Positions 6,476-15,400 of a stretch of 41,350 nt of DNA are shown here, piece by piece. Position 1 is the stretch's first letter, and each line of letters begins with the position of its first letter. The stretch lies in contig JBFLYD010000021.1 of NCBI GenBank assembly GCA_040756905.1, positions 1 through 41,350 on the forward strand, written 5' to 3'. The notes under the pieces were generated by a model that worked only from the letters and a program-made list of their open reading frames with translations, did no database searches and had not been told where the DNA came from. The stretch comes from Acidobacteriota bacterium. GTDB lineage: Bacteria > Acidobacteriota > Aminicenantia > JBFLYD01. A program made the position numbers and the translations under genes.

Positions 6476-9331
6476 ATGAAAAGAGAAAACTTTTTAAGAT
6501 TCTCACTTATTTTTAATCTTGTGTTATTCTTTTGGTTAAATTTAGCTGTTTTATTTTCACAAAATGAAGAAGAAATTTCCAAAAAACTCATCAAAGAATA
6601 CACAACAGATCCATCATTTCTAAATTCATGGGTTGACTATATTCCCTTCTCTAAAACAGTTCCCACTCCCTATAAAGTTTTAGGCTACATAAATGGAACT
6701 CCAGGAAAGCTCACTTATTATGATGACATTTACAAATATTTTAAAATCCTTGCGGATAAATCAGATAATGTAGAATTTTTTCTCATTGGAAAAACAGATG
6801 AGGGAAATGAAATGTTTGTTGTTGCGATTGCAGATAGCAAGACGATAAAAAGTTTAAAAATTTATAGAGATTACTCTTATCAACTTTCAGATCCAAGAAA
6901 AACAGATGAAGTAAGAGCCAAGCAGATTATAAAAAAAGCAAAGCCAATATATTACCTGACAGGAGGTCTTCATTCTGCAGAAACAGGTAGCCCTGAGATG
7001 CTCACTGAATTAGCATACAGGTTAGCAGTCTCAGATGATGAGAAAATAAAGAAGATAAGAGAGAATATAATTACACTGATTACCCCTGTTCTTGAAATTG
7101 ATGGATGGCAGAGACAGGTTGACTGGTATTATCGCCATACAAAAAAAATTGAAAAAATTGAGGATATTCCAATGATAACTTCTCCTTTCTGGGGAAAATA
7201 TGTATTTCATGATAATAACAGGGATGGAATCCAGATATCTCAGAAGTTGACTAAAAATCTTTATAAAGCATTTTTTAACTGGTATCCGCAGGTAACCCAT
7301 GACCTTCACGAATCCCTTCCTCTCCTCTATGTTTCAACAGGATATGGTCCATACAACCCAAATTTAGACCCAATTTCAACTCAAGAATGGCAGTGGATTG
7401 CCCAGTATGAAGTTACTGAGCTTACAAAGCTTGGGATGCCAGGGGTGTGGACATGGGCATTTTTTGATGGATGGTATCCAGGGTATCTGCTATGGCTTGG
7501 AAATAATTACAATGCGATTGGAAGGTTCTATGAGACTTTTGGAAATGCAGGTGCCAACACCTATGAAAGAGAGCTTAAAGAAAAATTCATGGGAAAGCCA
7601 GTTACAACAAAAGAGTGGTACAGAGCCTATCCTCCTCCAAAAAAGGTTAAGTGGTCTCTCAGAAATAACATTAATTACATGCAGAGTGGAGTTATCGCAG
7701 CTTTATATCTGACTGCCCTAAACAAAGAAACAATCCTGTATAATTTCTGGAAAAAAGGGTTTAACTCATATATGAAGGGAAAAACTGAACCCCCTTATGC
7801 CTGGGTAATTCCTTCAGGACAGAAAAATATAAATGCAGTGTATGACCTTTTGAATTTATTGCTTGAGCATCGTATCGAAGTTCATAAAGCGAATGAAAAG
7901 ATTAAATTAAAAGATAAAGAGTTTCCAGAGGGAAGTTTTGTCGTAAGGATGGATCAGCCTTATAGAAACCATGCAAAAAATTTGCTTGAAATTCAAGAGT
8001 TTCCAAAAGATGCAGCTACAATTCCCTATGATGATACAGGATGGACTTTGGGATTTCTGTATGGAGTTGCAACAGAAAAAATCGATGATCCAGATATTCA
8101 GAAGATCTCAATGTCTCCTGTGGAAGAGCCTCTTATGTATAGAGGAAAATTTATTAAAGTAGATAATCCAAATTTTTACATAGTGAAAAATAATGGGTCA
8201 AACACAATGATATCTGCCAGGTATGGATTGAAAAAATACAAAATTTTTGTAGCTGAAAAAGAATTCACGATAAAGAATGAAAATTACCTTGCAGGAACAT
8301 GGATAATTCCAGTAAAAAATAATCCTCCTGAGTTAGAAAATGAACTTAAAGAAGCTTCAGAAAAATTTGGCCTTGAAGTTTCGAGTTTAGAGAATAAATT
8401 AGAAGTTCCTCATCATGAACTGGACTTACCAAGGATAGGGGTTTATCATACCTGGCTCTATCCCCAGGATGCAGGTTGGGTTCATTTTACATTTGATAAA
8501 GCAGGTATTCCATATAATTTAATAAATGATGAGAGATTAAGAGAGGGGAATCTAAAAAAGGATTTTGATGTTATCATCCTTCCAAATCAATGGGGAAATT
8601 TAACATCATTTCTCAGAGGAATTTCCTCAAAATATTCTCCAATTGCATATAATAAAACGAAAGAGTTTAAACATTTAGGAGAAGTTGATAGTTCAGATGA
8701 TATAACTGGAGGTATGAAATTAGAGGGTTTTTTAACTTTGGAGAAATTTATAGTTGAAGGAGGTGTTCTTATTGCTTTAGATAATGCCTCAAGGTTGCCC
8801 ATTGAACTGGGTTTTGTGGATGATATATCTCTTGTTCCTTCACCAAAGCTCCAGTTAAAAGGTGCAATTGTAAAAGGAGAAACTTTTAAGAAGGAACATC
8901 CAATTCTTTATGGCTGTCCTGAGGAAATATCTATATTTAAAGGTTCAAATTCAATGTTTAAAGTTAGCAAGAAAGCTCTTAAATACATCGTGCTTCAATA
9001 TGGGACTAAGGAACCTATTGGATACGAAGAACAGGAAGACTATTACTCTCGATTATATTATGGAGATTTCGGAAGTAATATGGAGGATGGTTTAGATATA
9101 TCTGAGCCTCAAGAAGAGATTAAAAAGCCAGAGCAAAAGTCTCCTGTCTGGTTGAGCGGTCTTGTTAAAAATGAGCAGGAACTTGATGGAAAAGTAGCCA
9201 TTATGGATGTTCCTTTTGGAAATGGACATGTAGTTTTATTCAATTTCAATCCCCTTTATCGGTATATGAATCAGTGTAATTTTAATTTTGTTTATAATGC
9301 TATATTGAATTACAACGATATGAAAAATTAG
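6476..9331 (+). CDS. Large secreted M14-family zinc metallopeptidase
   Basis: A 951-residue exported protein. A signal peptide (1-28, ending LFSQ) precedes a zinc carboxypeptidase-like domain (about 60-440). The metal motif H166-S-A-E169 is in GGLHSAETGSPE, and a further His is in THDLHES (H275/H278), matching the HxxE...H set of M14 enzymes. Residues about 450-650 are a mixed linker with KNNPPELENELKEA. Residues about 655-935 look like a GATase1-like fold beginning RIGVYHTWLYPQ and ending GNGHVVLFNFNPLYR. GGGAGG lies 6 nt before the ATG. It likely trims peptides or modified peptides outside the inner membrane. I could not place the catalytic Glu with certainty. Confidence 0.85.
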   Translation: MKRENFLRFSLIFNLVLFFWLNLAVLFSQNEEEISKKLIKEYTTDPSFLNSWVDYIPFSKTVPTPYKVLGYINGTPGKLTYYDDIYKYFKILADKSDNVEFFLIGKTDEGNEMFVVAIADSKTIKSLKIYRDYSYQLSDPRKTDEVRAKQIIKKAKPIYYLTGGLHSAETGSPEMLTELAYRLAVSDDEKIKKIRENIITLITPVLEIDGWQRQVDWYYRHTKKIEKIEDIPMITSPFWGKYVFHDNNRDGIQISQKLTKNLYKAFFNWYPQVTHDLHESLPLLYVSTGYGPYNPNLDPISTQEWQWIAQYEVTELTKLGMPGVWTWAFFDGWYPGYLLWLGNNYNAIGRFYETFGNAGANTYERELKEKFMGKPVTTKEWYRAYPPPKKVKWSLRNNINYMQSGVIAALYLTALNKETILYNFWKKGFNSYMKGKTEPPYAWVIPSGQKNINAVYDLLNLLLEHRIEVHKANEKIKLKDKEFPEGSFVVRMDQPYRNHAKNLLEIQEFPKDAATIPYDDTGWTLGFLYGVATEKIDDPDIQKISMSPVEEPLMYRGKFIKVDNPNFYIVKNNGSNTMISARYGLKKYKIFVAEKEFTIKNENYLAGTWIIPVKNNPPELENELKEASEKFGLEVSSLENKLEVPHHELDLPRIGVYHTWLYPQDAGWVHFTFDKAGIPYNLINDERLREGNLKKDFDVIILPNQWGNLTSFLRGISSKYSPIAYNKTKEFKHLGEVDSSDDITGGMKLEGFLTLEKFIVEGGVLIALDNASRLPIELGFVDDISLVPSPKLQLKGAIVKGETFKKEHPILYGCPEEISIFKGSNSMFKVSKKALKYIVLQYGTKEPIGYEEQEDYYSRLYYGDFGSNMEDGLDISEPQEEIKKPEQKSPVWLSGLVKNEQELDGKVAIMDVPFGNGHVVLFNFNPLYRYMNQCNFNFVYNAILNYNDMKN

Positions 9332-9367
9332 ATTCCTAAAATTTTAACATTGAGATAATAAAGGAGC

Positions 9368-9946
9368 CTATTTCAATCTTTTTTCAACTTTTTCCCAGTC
9401 GATGTTTTTAAAAAATGAGGAAATGTAATCTGCCCGCTTTAGTCCATAATCAATCATAAAAGCATGTTCAAAGACATCCATCACAAGAATGGGTTGACAG
9501 CCAGCCATATGACCTGTTTCATGTTCATTTATCCATTGATTGAATAGCTTTCCTGTTTTATCATCCTGGTATAGAATAACCCAGCCAATCCCCCTCATCG
9601 CTCCAGTTGCTTTAAAATCATTTTCCCACAACTCATAGCTTCCAAAATCTTCTTCGAGTTTCTTTGCTAATTTACTGTTTTTTTCAATTAGCTTTTCCCC
9701 TCCTAAATTTTCAAAATAATACTCATGGAGTCTCATACCATTGAATTCAAATCCATATCTTCTTTTCAATTCTGCATATTCAGGTATTGCAGTTTTTCCT
9801 TCTTTTAACATCTGGGAAAGAATGTCACTGAGTTTATTTGTGTTTATTACATATCCCTGGTAAAGAGTGAAATGATTCTTTAATAAAGTTTCGCTAAAAC
9901 CTTCCATTCCGATTAAATTTGAATAATCTTTTGCTTCGTATGTCAT
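9368..9946 (-). CDS. sod: Iron/manganese superoxide dismutase
   Basis: A 192-residue cytoplasmic superoxide dismutase (no signal peptide). The four metal ligands are visible: H25 in LLKNHFTLYQ, H74 in MRLHEYYFENLGG, D157 and H161 in LVMDVFEHAF. The usual Trp after the ligand Asp-Val is Phe here (DVFEH), and the second His of the family's HH pair is Tyr/Gln (LYQGYV), so this is a divergent member. A Gln in AGCQPIL sits in the C-terminal half. Metal preference cannot be fixed by eye. GGAGGA 5 nt before the ATG overlaps the region of the stop codon of the upstream M28 gene, so the two are likely one operon. Confidence 0.93.
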   Translation of the reverse strand: MTYEAKDYSNLIGMEGFSETLLKNHFTLYQGYVINTNKLSDILSQMLKEGKTAIPEYAELKRRYGFEFNGMRLHEYYFENLGGEKLIEKNSKLAKKLEEDFGSYELWENDFKATGAMRGIGWVILYQDDKTGKLFNQWINEHETGHMAGCQPILVMDVFEHAFMIDYGLKRADYISSFFKNIDWEKVEKRLK

Positions 9947-9957
9947 TCTTCCTCCTT

Positions 9958-12024
9958 TTATCTTTTTATATACTCGATTAAATTTACTTTTTCCAATAAA
10001 TTGAAGAAATCTTCAAAATATTTTAAATTCTGCTCTCCGTATTCTGCACTAACTGCATTGTAAATTTCTAAAATAGATCTTTTTCCGTCCATAAAATTTG
10101 AGGCTTCGTAAATCGCATGTCCGGATAATTTTATTTTTTCTCTTACGTTAACTTCCTTCAATTTATCCTCTAAAAAACTGATATTTAACGGGCCCTTCCA
10201 CCATTCTGTTCTTTTTGGAATAATCATAGAAGCCTTTTTCTCTTCAGGCGTTAGTGAAATAATAGGGGGTTTTATGTTTAATTTCTTACAACAAATTTGA
10301 TATAGATTTTCAATTTCTTTTTTAAAAATTGTTTCATTAGAACTGAGATTCTCGATAAGATTTTTAATTATATTTTTTGATTCAACATTTTTTGTAAATT
10401 GAACAGTTGACAGAATTGAACTTTTTTCCCGAAGAAAAGAGTGGTCAAGAATATTATAGAGCTGCTTATAATATAAGAAAAGCTCATCAGAGTTTTTACT
10501 TAAATATAATTTTCTAATTCCATCGTTCAAATTTTCTCTTATCCTGAGCAATCCATTTTTGAATATCTGATGACTCATCCATATTGCTTCGTCATCTTCT
10601 GCATTTGCAATCGTCCAGATTGAGAGGGCTGTTATAAGGCAGACTCTTTTCAGTTCTGTGGGGTCAGTTACATCAGGAGTATCCTGACTTGTATGATGGA
10701 ATGGATCAGGCCAGTGTCCAAACATAACAGAAGGAATACTTATTGATCCTTCGGTTAAAATATAATGGTCACTTCCTCCACTATAAGGAAGAATTCTGAA
10801 ATTAAAAGGGCTGTTATTTCCTCTCAATGATGTTATGTTTAGCTTATCCGTGAGTAAAGTGTAATATTCCACAAGGTCATTTAAAAATGTGGGCATAGAA
10901 TCAGGGGTTTTTGTAACGTTGAAAGTGGAATCTGTAATTTCTAAATTTTCACCAATCATATCAAGGTTTATAGATGCAATTGTATTCTTTTGGAATTCAG
11001 GATGGGCTTTTATGTAAGCAATTGTGCCGCTCATCTCTGGGACCCACATAAAACGGATTGTTCTTTTTGGATAATTAATCTTTTTTTCATCGATAAGTTT
11101 CTTTATCGTTCTTGCAATTTCTAAAGTTCCAGCACTTCCAGAAGCATTGTCATTTGCGCTTGGCTTTGGATGGCATAGGTGTGCAATTATTAAAACTTCT
11201 TTTTCTGGATAAACATTTCCTGGAATTGTTGCTGTAAGAACTTCAACCTCTCCTCTATAAATTTCAGCGTCAACTTTAGCATGTAAGACTACCTTTTTCC
11301 CGCTCTGAAGAAGATTTTTGAGCATTGCTCCCTGACTTTTACTTACATTAAATGCAAACCTGGTTTTGTCTTTTTCACTCAGTCTGACACGCAAAGAAGT
11401 ATATCTGACAAGTTCAGGATGTTCTTTTCTTACTTCCATTGGATAATAAGTTACTATACCAGTGGCTCCTCTTTTCATTACTGCTTCTCTGTGAACATCT
11501 CCTGAGTATCCTGTTGCTAAAACAATTTTTCCTTTTACATCTTTTCCTTCATATTCTTCAGGATTTAGACCTGTTCCCACGTCGATCAATTCAGACTTTA
11601 CATTAGCGCTTCTGCTCAATGTTGCAAGTACATTTGGATTTTCTTCATAATCACATAATTTTTGTTGAAATGGTTCTACTAACCAGAGTTCTGCACTTTT
11701 TGCTTCCCAGCCAGGAGGTGTCTGCAAAGTGAAATAATAAGTATCTCCATCAGATGGCCATCCTTCTAAAGATATATTTTCAATTCCATATCTTTTTAAT
11801 TCATTCTGAATGTAAATAGCAGCGTCATGCCATCCTCTTGAAGCTTGGATTCTGTGAAACCTTGAAATCATTATAACCTCATCTTTAGCTCTCTCTCCTG
11901 AAAGTTCATTGATGAATTCATCGATTATCTTTTTCGAAATGATTTCCTGTGCGGTTAGAAATGGAAATGAAGAAGAAAAAAGAAAAATAATGACAAATAG
12001 AAATGAAAATAGATTTTTTCTCAT
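9958..12024 (-). CDS. Secreted M28-family zinc aminopeptidase with inserted PA-type domain
   Basis: A 688-residue exported peptidase. The signal peptide is 1-26 (ending LTAQ). The M28 catalytic domain is split by a protease-associated-type segment (about 140-255, with GKDVKGKIVLATGYSGDVHREAVMKRGATGIV). Zinc and catalytic residues fit the family: H282/H285 and D292 in IIAHLCHPKPSANDNASG, E330 in WVPEMSGT, D355 in INLDMIGEN, H443/H444 in DPFHHTSQDTPD. The C-terminal 200 residues are helical and end in a segment like an M28-associated winged helix (GKRSILEIYNAVSAEYG). It probably releases amino acids from peptides in the periplasm. The superoxide dismutase gene follows 11 nt downstream. Confidence 0.88.
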   Translation of the reverse strand: MRKNLFSFLFVIIFLFSSSFPFLTAQEIISKKIIDEFINELSGERAKDEVIMISRFHRIQASRGWHDAAIYIQNELKRYGIENISLEGWPSDGDTYYFTLQTPPGWEAKSAELWLVEPFQQKLCDYEENPNVLATLSRSANVKSELIDVGTGLNPEEYEGKDVKGKIVLATGYSGDVHREAVMKRGATGIVTYYPMEVRKEHPELVRYTSLRVRLSEKDKTRFAFNVSKSQGAMLKNLLQSGKKVVLHAKVDAEIYRGEVEVLTATIPGNVYPEKEVLIIAHLCHPKPSANDNASGSAGTLEIARTIKKLIDEKKINYPKRTIRFMWVPEMSGTIAYIKAHPEFQKNTIASINLDMIGENLEITDSTFNVTKTPDSMPTFLNDLVEYYTLLTDKLNITSLRGNNSPFNFRILPYSGGSDHYILTEGSISIPSVMFGHWPDPFHHTSQDTPDVTDPTELKRVCLITALSIWTIANAEDDEAIWMSHQIFKNGLLRIRENLNDGIRKLYLSKNSDELFLYYKQLYNILDHSFLREKSSILSTVQFTKNVESKNIIKNLIENLSSNETIFKKEIENLYQICCKKLNIKPPIISLTPEEKKASMIIPKRTEWWKGPLNISFLEDKLKEVNVREKIKLSGHAIYEASNFMDGKRSILEIYNAVSAEYGEQNLKYFEDFFNLLEKVNLIEYIKR

Positions 12025-12211
12025 TTTTACTCCTTAAATTTAATTTTTAACTTAATTATTTTCCTCAATATTTAAAAAATCATCAAGGAAAAACTTATTC
12101 TATAAAATCAACTCGAGAAATAGTATATTTAAAAAAAATCAAATTTCAATTATATTATTTAGGATTTTAAAAAATATAGCGATTTTGTTGGTATATGGAG
12201 TTAGGATTGAA

Positions 12212-13153
12212 ATGAAATTTAGAAATGGAAAAATTCTGATACTCATTTTTCTTATTATTTTTGTCCAAATTCCTGTTAGATCTGTTAATACTAATTTCAA
12301 ATTTTTTTGCCCTTTATCTCATTCCCATTCATTGATCATAGAGGGGATATTCAATATGTTATTTTTTATTTCTGAAGATCTGAGTAACTCTATCGTATTA
12401 GCAGATGAAAGATTAAAGTTGGGAACCACAACCAGTGTGGAAAATTCAGGGCTTCTTGATGTAATTATTCCTCCTTTTGAAAAGAAAAATAAAATAAAGA
12501 TAAGTGTTATTGCAGGTGGTTCTGGACAGGCTTTAAAACTTGGAGAGAGTGGTGATGTGGATATTATCATTTCCCATGCTCCTGAATTAGAAAAAGAGTT
12601 TATCAAGAAAGGCTTCGGAATTAAAAGAAAGATTTTTATGAAAAACGATTTTGTGATTGTCGGTCCTTCAAATGACAGAGCAGATGTTAAAAGAGCAAAG
12701 AATGCAGTAGAAGCCTTTAAAAAAATCCTGTTAAATAAATCTAATTTTATTTCGAGAGGAGATAAATCGGGAACTCACATGAAAGAAATTTCCATATGGA
12801 AAAAACTCAGGATTTCTAAGCCCTATGGAAGCTGGTATCAAGAAGCAGGGAGGGGAATGGGAGAGACTTTGATAATTTCTAATGAAAAAAATGCCTACAC
12901 GATTACTGATAGAGGAACTTATCTTGCTTTAAAAAATAAAATTTCATTGCAAATACTTTTTGAAGGTGATGCTTCCCTTGATAATCTATATAGTGTTATC
13001 ACTGTTAATCCAAAAAAATTTAAGTATGTTAAATATGAGATTTCATGTAAATTCATTGATTGGCTGATATCCAATGAATGCCAGAAGACCATTGCTAATT
13101 TTAAAGATAAAAATGGGAATCAACTTTTTGTTCCATTATTTTTTAAAAAATAA
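12212..13153 (+). CDS. tupA: Tungstate ABC transporter substrate-binding protein TupA
   Basis: Periplasmic oxyanion-binding protein of a TupABC importer, 313 residues from the ATG at 12212. Motifs typical of TupA are TTTSVENSGLLDVIIPPFEKK, AGGSGQALKLGESGDVDIII and RGDKSGTHMKE; the TTTS and SGT residues bind the oxyanion. The N-terminus has a hydrophobic signal (about 7-22). About 45 extra residues precede the first family strand, longer than usual, with a second hydrophobic patch. I prefer ATG 12212 over TTG 12185, which lacks a ribosome binding site. tupB follows after a repeat-bearing gap. Tungstate would serve tungstopterin enzymes, in line with an anaerobic life. Confidence 0.88.
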   Translation: MKFRNGKILILIFLIIFVQIPVRSVNTNFKFFCPLSHSHSLIIEGIFNMLFFISEDLSNSIVLADERLKLGTTTSVENSGLLDVIIPPFEKKNKIKISVIAGGSGQALKLGESGDVDIIISHAPELEKEFIKKGFGIKRKIFMKNDFVIVGPSNDRADVKRAKNAVEAFKKILLNKSNFISRGDKSGTHMKEISIWKKLRISKPYGSWYQEAGRGMGETLIISNEKNAYTITDRGTYLALKNKISLQILFEGDASLDNLYSVITVNPKKFKYVKYEISCKFIDWLISNECQKTIANFKDKNGNQLFVPLFFKK

Positions 13154-13200
13154 GAATGAAAAGATACTTGTCAAATATTTTGATTTATGTTGGAACAAGT

Positions 13201-13313
13201 AATTTAATACAAACGCATTATATATTTTGTAGGGCAACCCTTCAGGGTTGCTTAAGGCAAGGCTAAAGCTTTGCCCTACGTGTCAATTTATCTATTGTGT
13301 TTGTATTAATTTT
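13201..13313. repeat. MITE-like element with terminal inverted repeats and palindromic core
   Basis: The ends match as inverted repeats: TTAATACAAAC at 13204-13214 and its complement at 13299-13309. Flanking bases extend the match to about 14 with one mismatch. Inside lies a GTAGGGCAA...TTGCCCTAC core (13229-13279) folding into two stems (13234-13240 with 13245-13251; 13257-13264 with 13267-13274). A second copy with the same ends is at 30917-31060. It sits between tupA and tupB, and could tune their relative expression. Confidence 0.6.
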
Positions 13314-13334
13314 TATGATTTATCAGGAGGAAAA

Positions 13335-14027
13335 ATGGAATTTATATGGGAAGGAATTTCAACTGCATTCAGACTTATAATTTCATTGGATAGAGAAGTA
13401 TTTGAAATAGTAATTTTTACATTATATATAGGCTTAATCGGAATTCTAATTTCTTCATTGATGGGAATACCCATCGGTTTATTTTTGTTTCAGAAAAAAT
13501 TTCCTGGAAGACAGTTTTTCTTAGTGATATTGAATACATTAATGGCATTGCCAACAGTCGTTGTGGGTTTAACTCTTTTTTCAATTTTGTCAAAAAAAGG
13601 TCCTTTAGGTAATCTTGGATTGTTGTTTAGTCCCGGGGCTATTATTTTAGGCCAGGTATTGTTAGTGACGCCATTAATTACAGGTATTTCATTCAATGCT
13701 TTTCAATCAATAGATAAAAGGGCAATATGGACTGCCAAGAGTTTAGGAGCGAATGGTTTCCAAGTTTCTTTAATTATATTGAAAGAGGCAAAGAGCATGT
13801 TACTTTTATCTGTAGTAGCTGGATTTGGAAGGGTAATCTCTGAGGTGGGAGCAGCGATGATGCTTGGCGGTAACATAAAGGGATACACAAGAACGATAAC
13901 AACAGCAATAGCCCTTGAAACAGGAAAGGGAAATTTTTCTCTGGGCATTGCCCTTGGAATAATTTTAATGTTTCTTGCATTTTTAGTTAATTCTTTTCTT
14001 ACAAATCTTCAAAAGCAGAGATATTAA
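13335..14027 (+). CDS. tupB: Tungstate ABC transporter permease TupB
   Basis: A 230-residue inner-membrane permease, about five or six membrane helices. It has the binding-protein-dependent transport signature in the cytoplasmic loop (AIWTAKSLGANGFQVSLIILKEAKS) that docks on the ATPase. Features typical of TupB are ALPTVVVGLTLFSILSKKGPLG and SEVGAAMMLGGNIKGYTRTITTAI. The ATG at 13335 follows a perfect AGGAGG at 13325-13330. A longer upstream frame runs through the repeat element and should not be counted. The stop codon overlaps the tupC start (TAATG). Confidence 0.93.
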   Translation: MEFIWEGISTAFRLIISLDREVFEIVIFTLYIGLIGILISSLMGIPIGLFLFQKKFPGRQFFLVILNTLMALPTVVVGLTLFSILSKKGPLGNLGLLFSPGAIILGQVLLVTPLITGISFNAFQSIDKRAIWTAKSLGANGFQVSLIILKEAKSMLLLSVVAGFGRVISEVGAAMMLGGNIKGYTRTITTAIALETGKGNFSLGIALGIILMFLAFLVNSFLTNLQKQRY

Positions 14028-15049
14028 TGGGTAGGATATTTCTTCAAATCAAAAATCTGATTAAAGTTTTTAACGATAAAAAAGTTCTTGAGATTGAAGA
14101 GATATATTTTGAGAAGGGAAAGATTCATATTATAACGGGACCCAATGGAGCAGGGAAGACAACCCTTATGAACATTCTTAGTTTTTTAAATGAACCTGAT
14201 TCTGGTGAAATAATTTTTGAGGGGGGATCTTTTAATTATTTAAGATTAAAAAAAAGAGAAATTATGCAGAGAATGGCATTTGTTTCCCAGAATCCATATA
14301 TTTTTAAAACCTCTGTTAAAAAAAACATTGAATATGGATTGCGTTGGAGAAATTTTCCTGAAGAAGAGATAGAAAAGAAAGTTAAATCTATAATGGATAA
14401 ATTAGAAATTACCCATCTTGAAAAAAGAAAACCTAAGGAACTTTCAGGTGGAGAAATACAGATGATTGCCCTGGCAAGGGCACTGGTTTTAGAGCCTGAC
14501 ATTTTATTTCTCGATGAACCAACCGCAAACATGGACAAGAAAAATGAAAGATTGGTGGAATCCATAGTAAAAGAAACAAATTTGGAGAGAAATATCACTG
14601 TATTCTTTGCAACCAACAATCTACACCAGGCTTATCGAATTGGAGACACGGTCATTACGCTTATCAATGGAAGAGTTATCTCTAAGCTGTTAGAAAATCT
14701 TTATAAAGGAATACTCATAAAAGAAAATGAAAATTACTTCTTTAAAACAAAAAAATTAAAAATTTCAGTCCCTCCCCGAGTTGAAGAATCTCAATTCACA
14801 AAGCACATCTCAATTGCACCAGAGGATATATTAGTCTCGCGCACACCAATAGAGTCAAGCGCGAGGAATTCTTTTAAAGGTAGAATAGTAAAAATTGAAG
14901 AAGAAAAGGATGCTTCAGTAAAGCTTTTAATAGATGGAGGAGAAGAATTCATAGTTAAAATAACAAGACTATCTTTTAATGAAATGAGATTAAACTTAGG
15001 AGAGGAAGTTTATTTAACTTTTAAAACCTCTTCAGTAAGATTTATTTGA
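14027..15049 (+). CDS. tupC: Tungstate ABC transporter ATPase TupC with C-terminal MOP-like domain
   Basis: A 340-residue ATPase. Walker A is GPNGAGKTT (38-46), Q-loop Q88 in FVSQNPYIF, signature LSGGE (139-143), Walker B ILFLDEP (159-165). A C-terminal region (about 265-340, with FKGRIVKIEEEKDASVKLLIDGGEEF) resembles the oxyanion-sensing MOP/TOBE domain that can shut down import. The H-loop His is missing: the usual THD is TNN (N197, N198 in FFATNNLHQA). The one-base overlap with tupB couples translation. Loss of the switch His could slow hydrolysis, or another residue such as H200 may stand in. Confidence 0.92.
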   Translation: MGRIFLQIKNLIKVFNDKKVLEIEEIYFEKGKIHIITGPNGAGKTTLMNILSFLNEPDSGEIIFEGGSFNYLRLKKREIMQRMAFVSQNPYIFKTSVKKNIEYGLRWRNFPEEEIEKKVKSIMDKLEITHLEKRKPKELSGGEIQMIALARALVLEPDILFLDEPTANMDKKNERLVESIVKETNLERNITVFFATNNLHQAYRIGDTVITLINGRVISKLLENLYKGILIKENENYFFKTKKLKISVPPRVEESQFTKHISIAPEDILVSRTPIESSARNSFKGRIVKIEEEKDASVKLLIDGGEEFIVKITRLSFNEMRLNLGEEVYLTFKTSSVRFI

Positions 15050-15127
15050 ATCTTAATTACCTAAATTTTTACTTATTTTTACACACTACATAAAATAAAG
15101 GATAAAATAGTTAAATAAAAAATAGTA

Positions 15128-15189
15128 GTAGGGCAAGCCTTTAGGCTTGCATATTTTTTGAATTAAGCAAAGCTAAAGCTTTGCCCTAC
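15128..15189. repeat. Palindromic repeat unit (GTAGGGC...GCCCTAC family)
   Basis: 62 bp opening with GTAGGGCAAGCC and closing with GCTTTGCCCTAC. It contains two perfect stems: 15133-15139 with 15144-15150, and 15167-15174 with 15177-15184. It is the same family as the cores at 13229 and 31005. The flanking MITE-type ends are not recognisable in this copy. Confidence 0.65.
15133..15159 (+). terminator. Rho-independent terminator-like hairpin downstream of tupC
   Basis: A perfect 7-bp GC-containing stem (GCAAGCC / GGCTTGC) with a TTTA loop is followed by ATATTTTTT. It lies about 85 nt after the tupC stop. This is the only hairpin plus T-run near the end of the tup operon, and it is supplied by the repeat unit. 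Confidence 0.5.
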
Positions 15190-15400
15190 AAGGGGTGTTA
15201 TCATCAATACTATGTGTTTATTATCGTTAACTCTAAGTTGTTGTATGTATTTTATACAATAAAATCAAAAATATACTATAAACACTACAACTGAGAGCTG
15301 AAGAATTCTTGTGGAGTGTATAAAAATTAATAAAAATTTGGGTAATTAGAAAAATAATTTATTTAATAAACCCCGAGATATGCTTACAAAATGTTTTTCT

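Larger units (their letters stand above)
15050..15400. other. Intergenic region between convergent tupC and trpB2
   Basis: 351 bases, AT-rich. It holds one palindromic repeat unit (15128-15189) with a terminator-like hairpin. Further on is a TTGTAT-ATACAA inverted repeat near 15240-15261. I see no coding potential. Both neighbouring genes end here, so termination from both sides is the expected function. Confidence 0.5.

Noticed and set aside
13248-13334. N-terminal extension of tupB starting upstream of the ATG at 13335
   Set aside because: The extra 29 codons translate the palindromic repeat core, and the perfect AGGAGG lies directly before the ATG at 13335.
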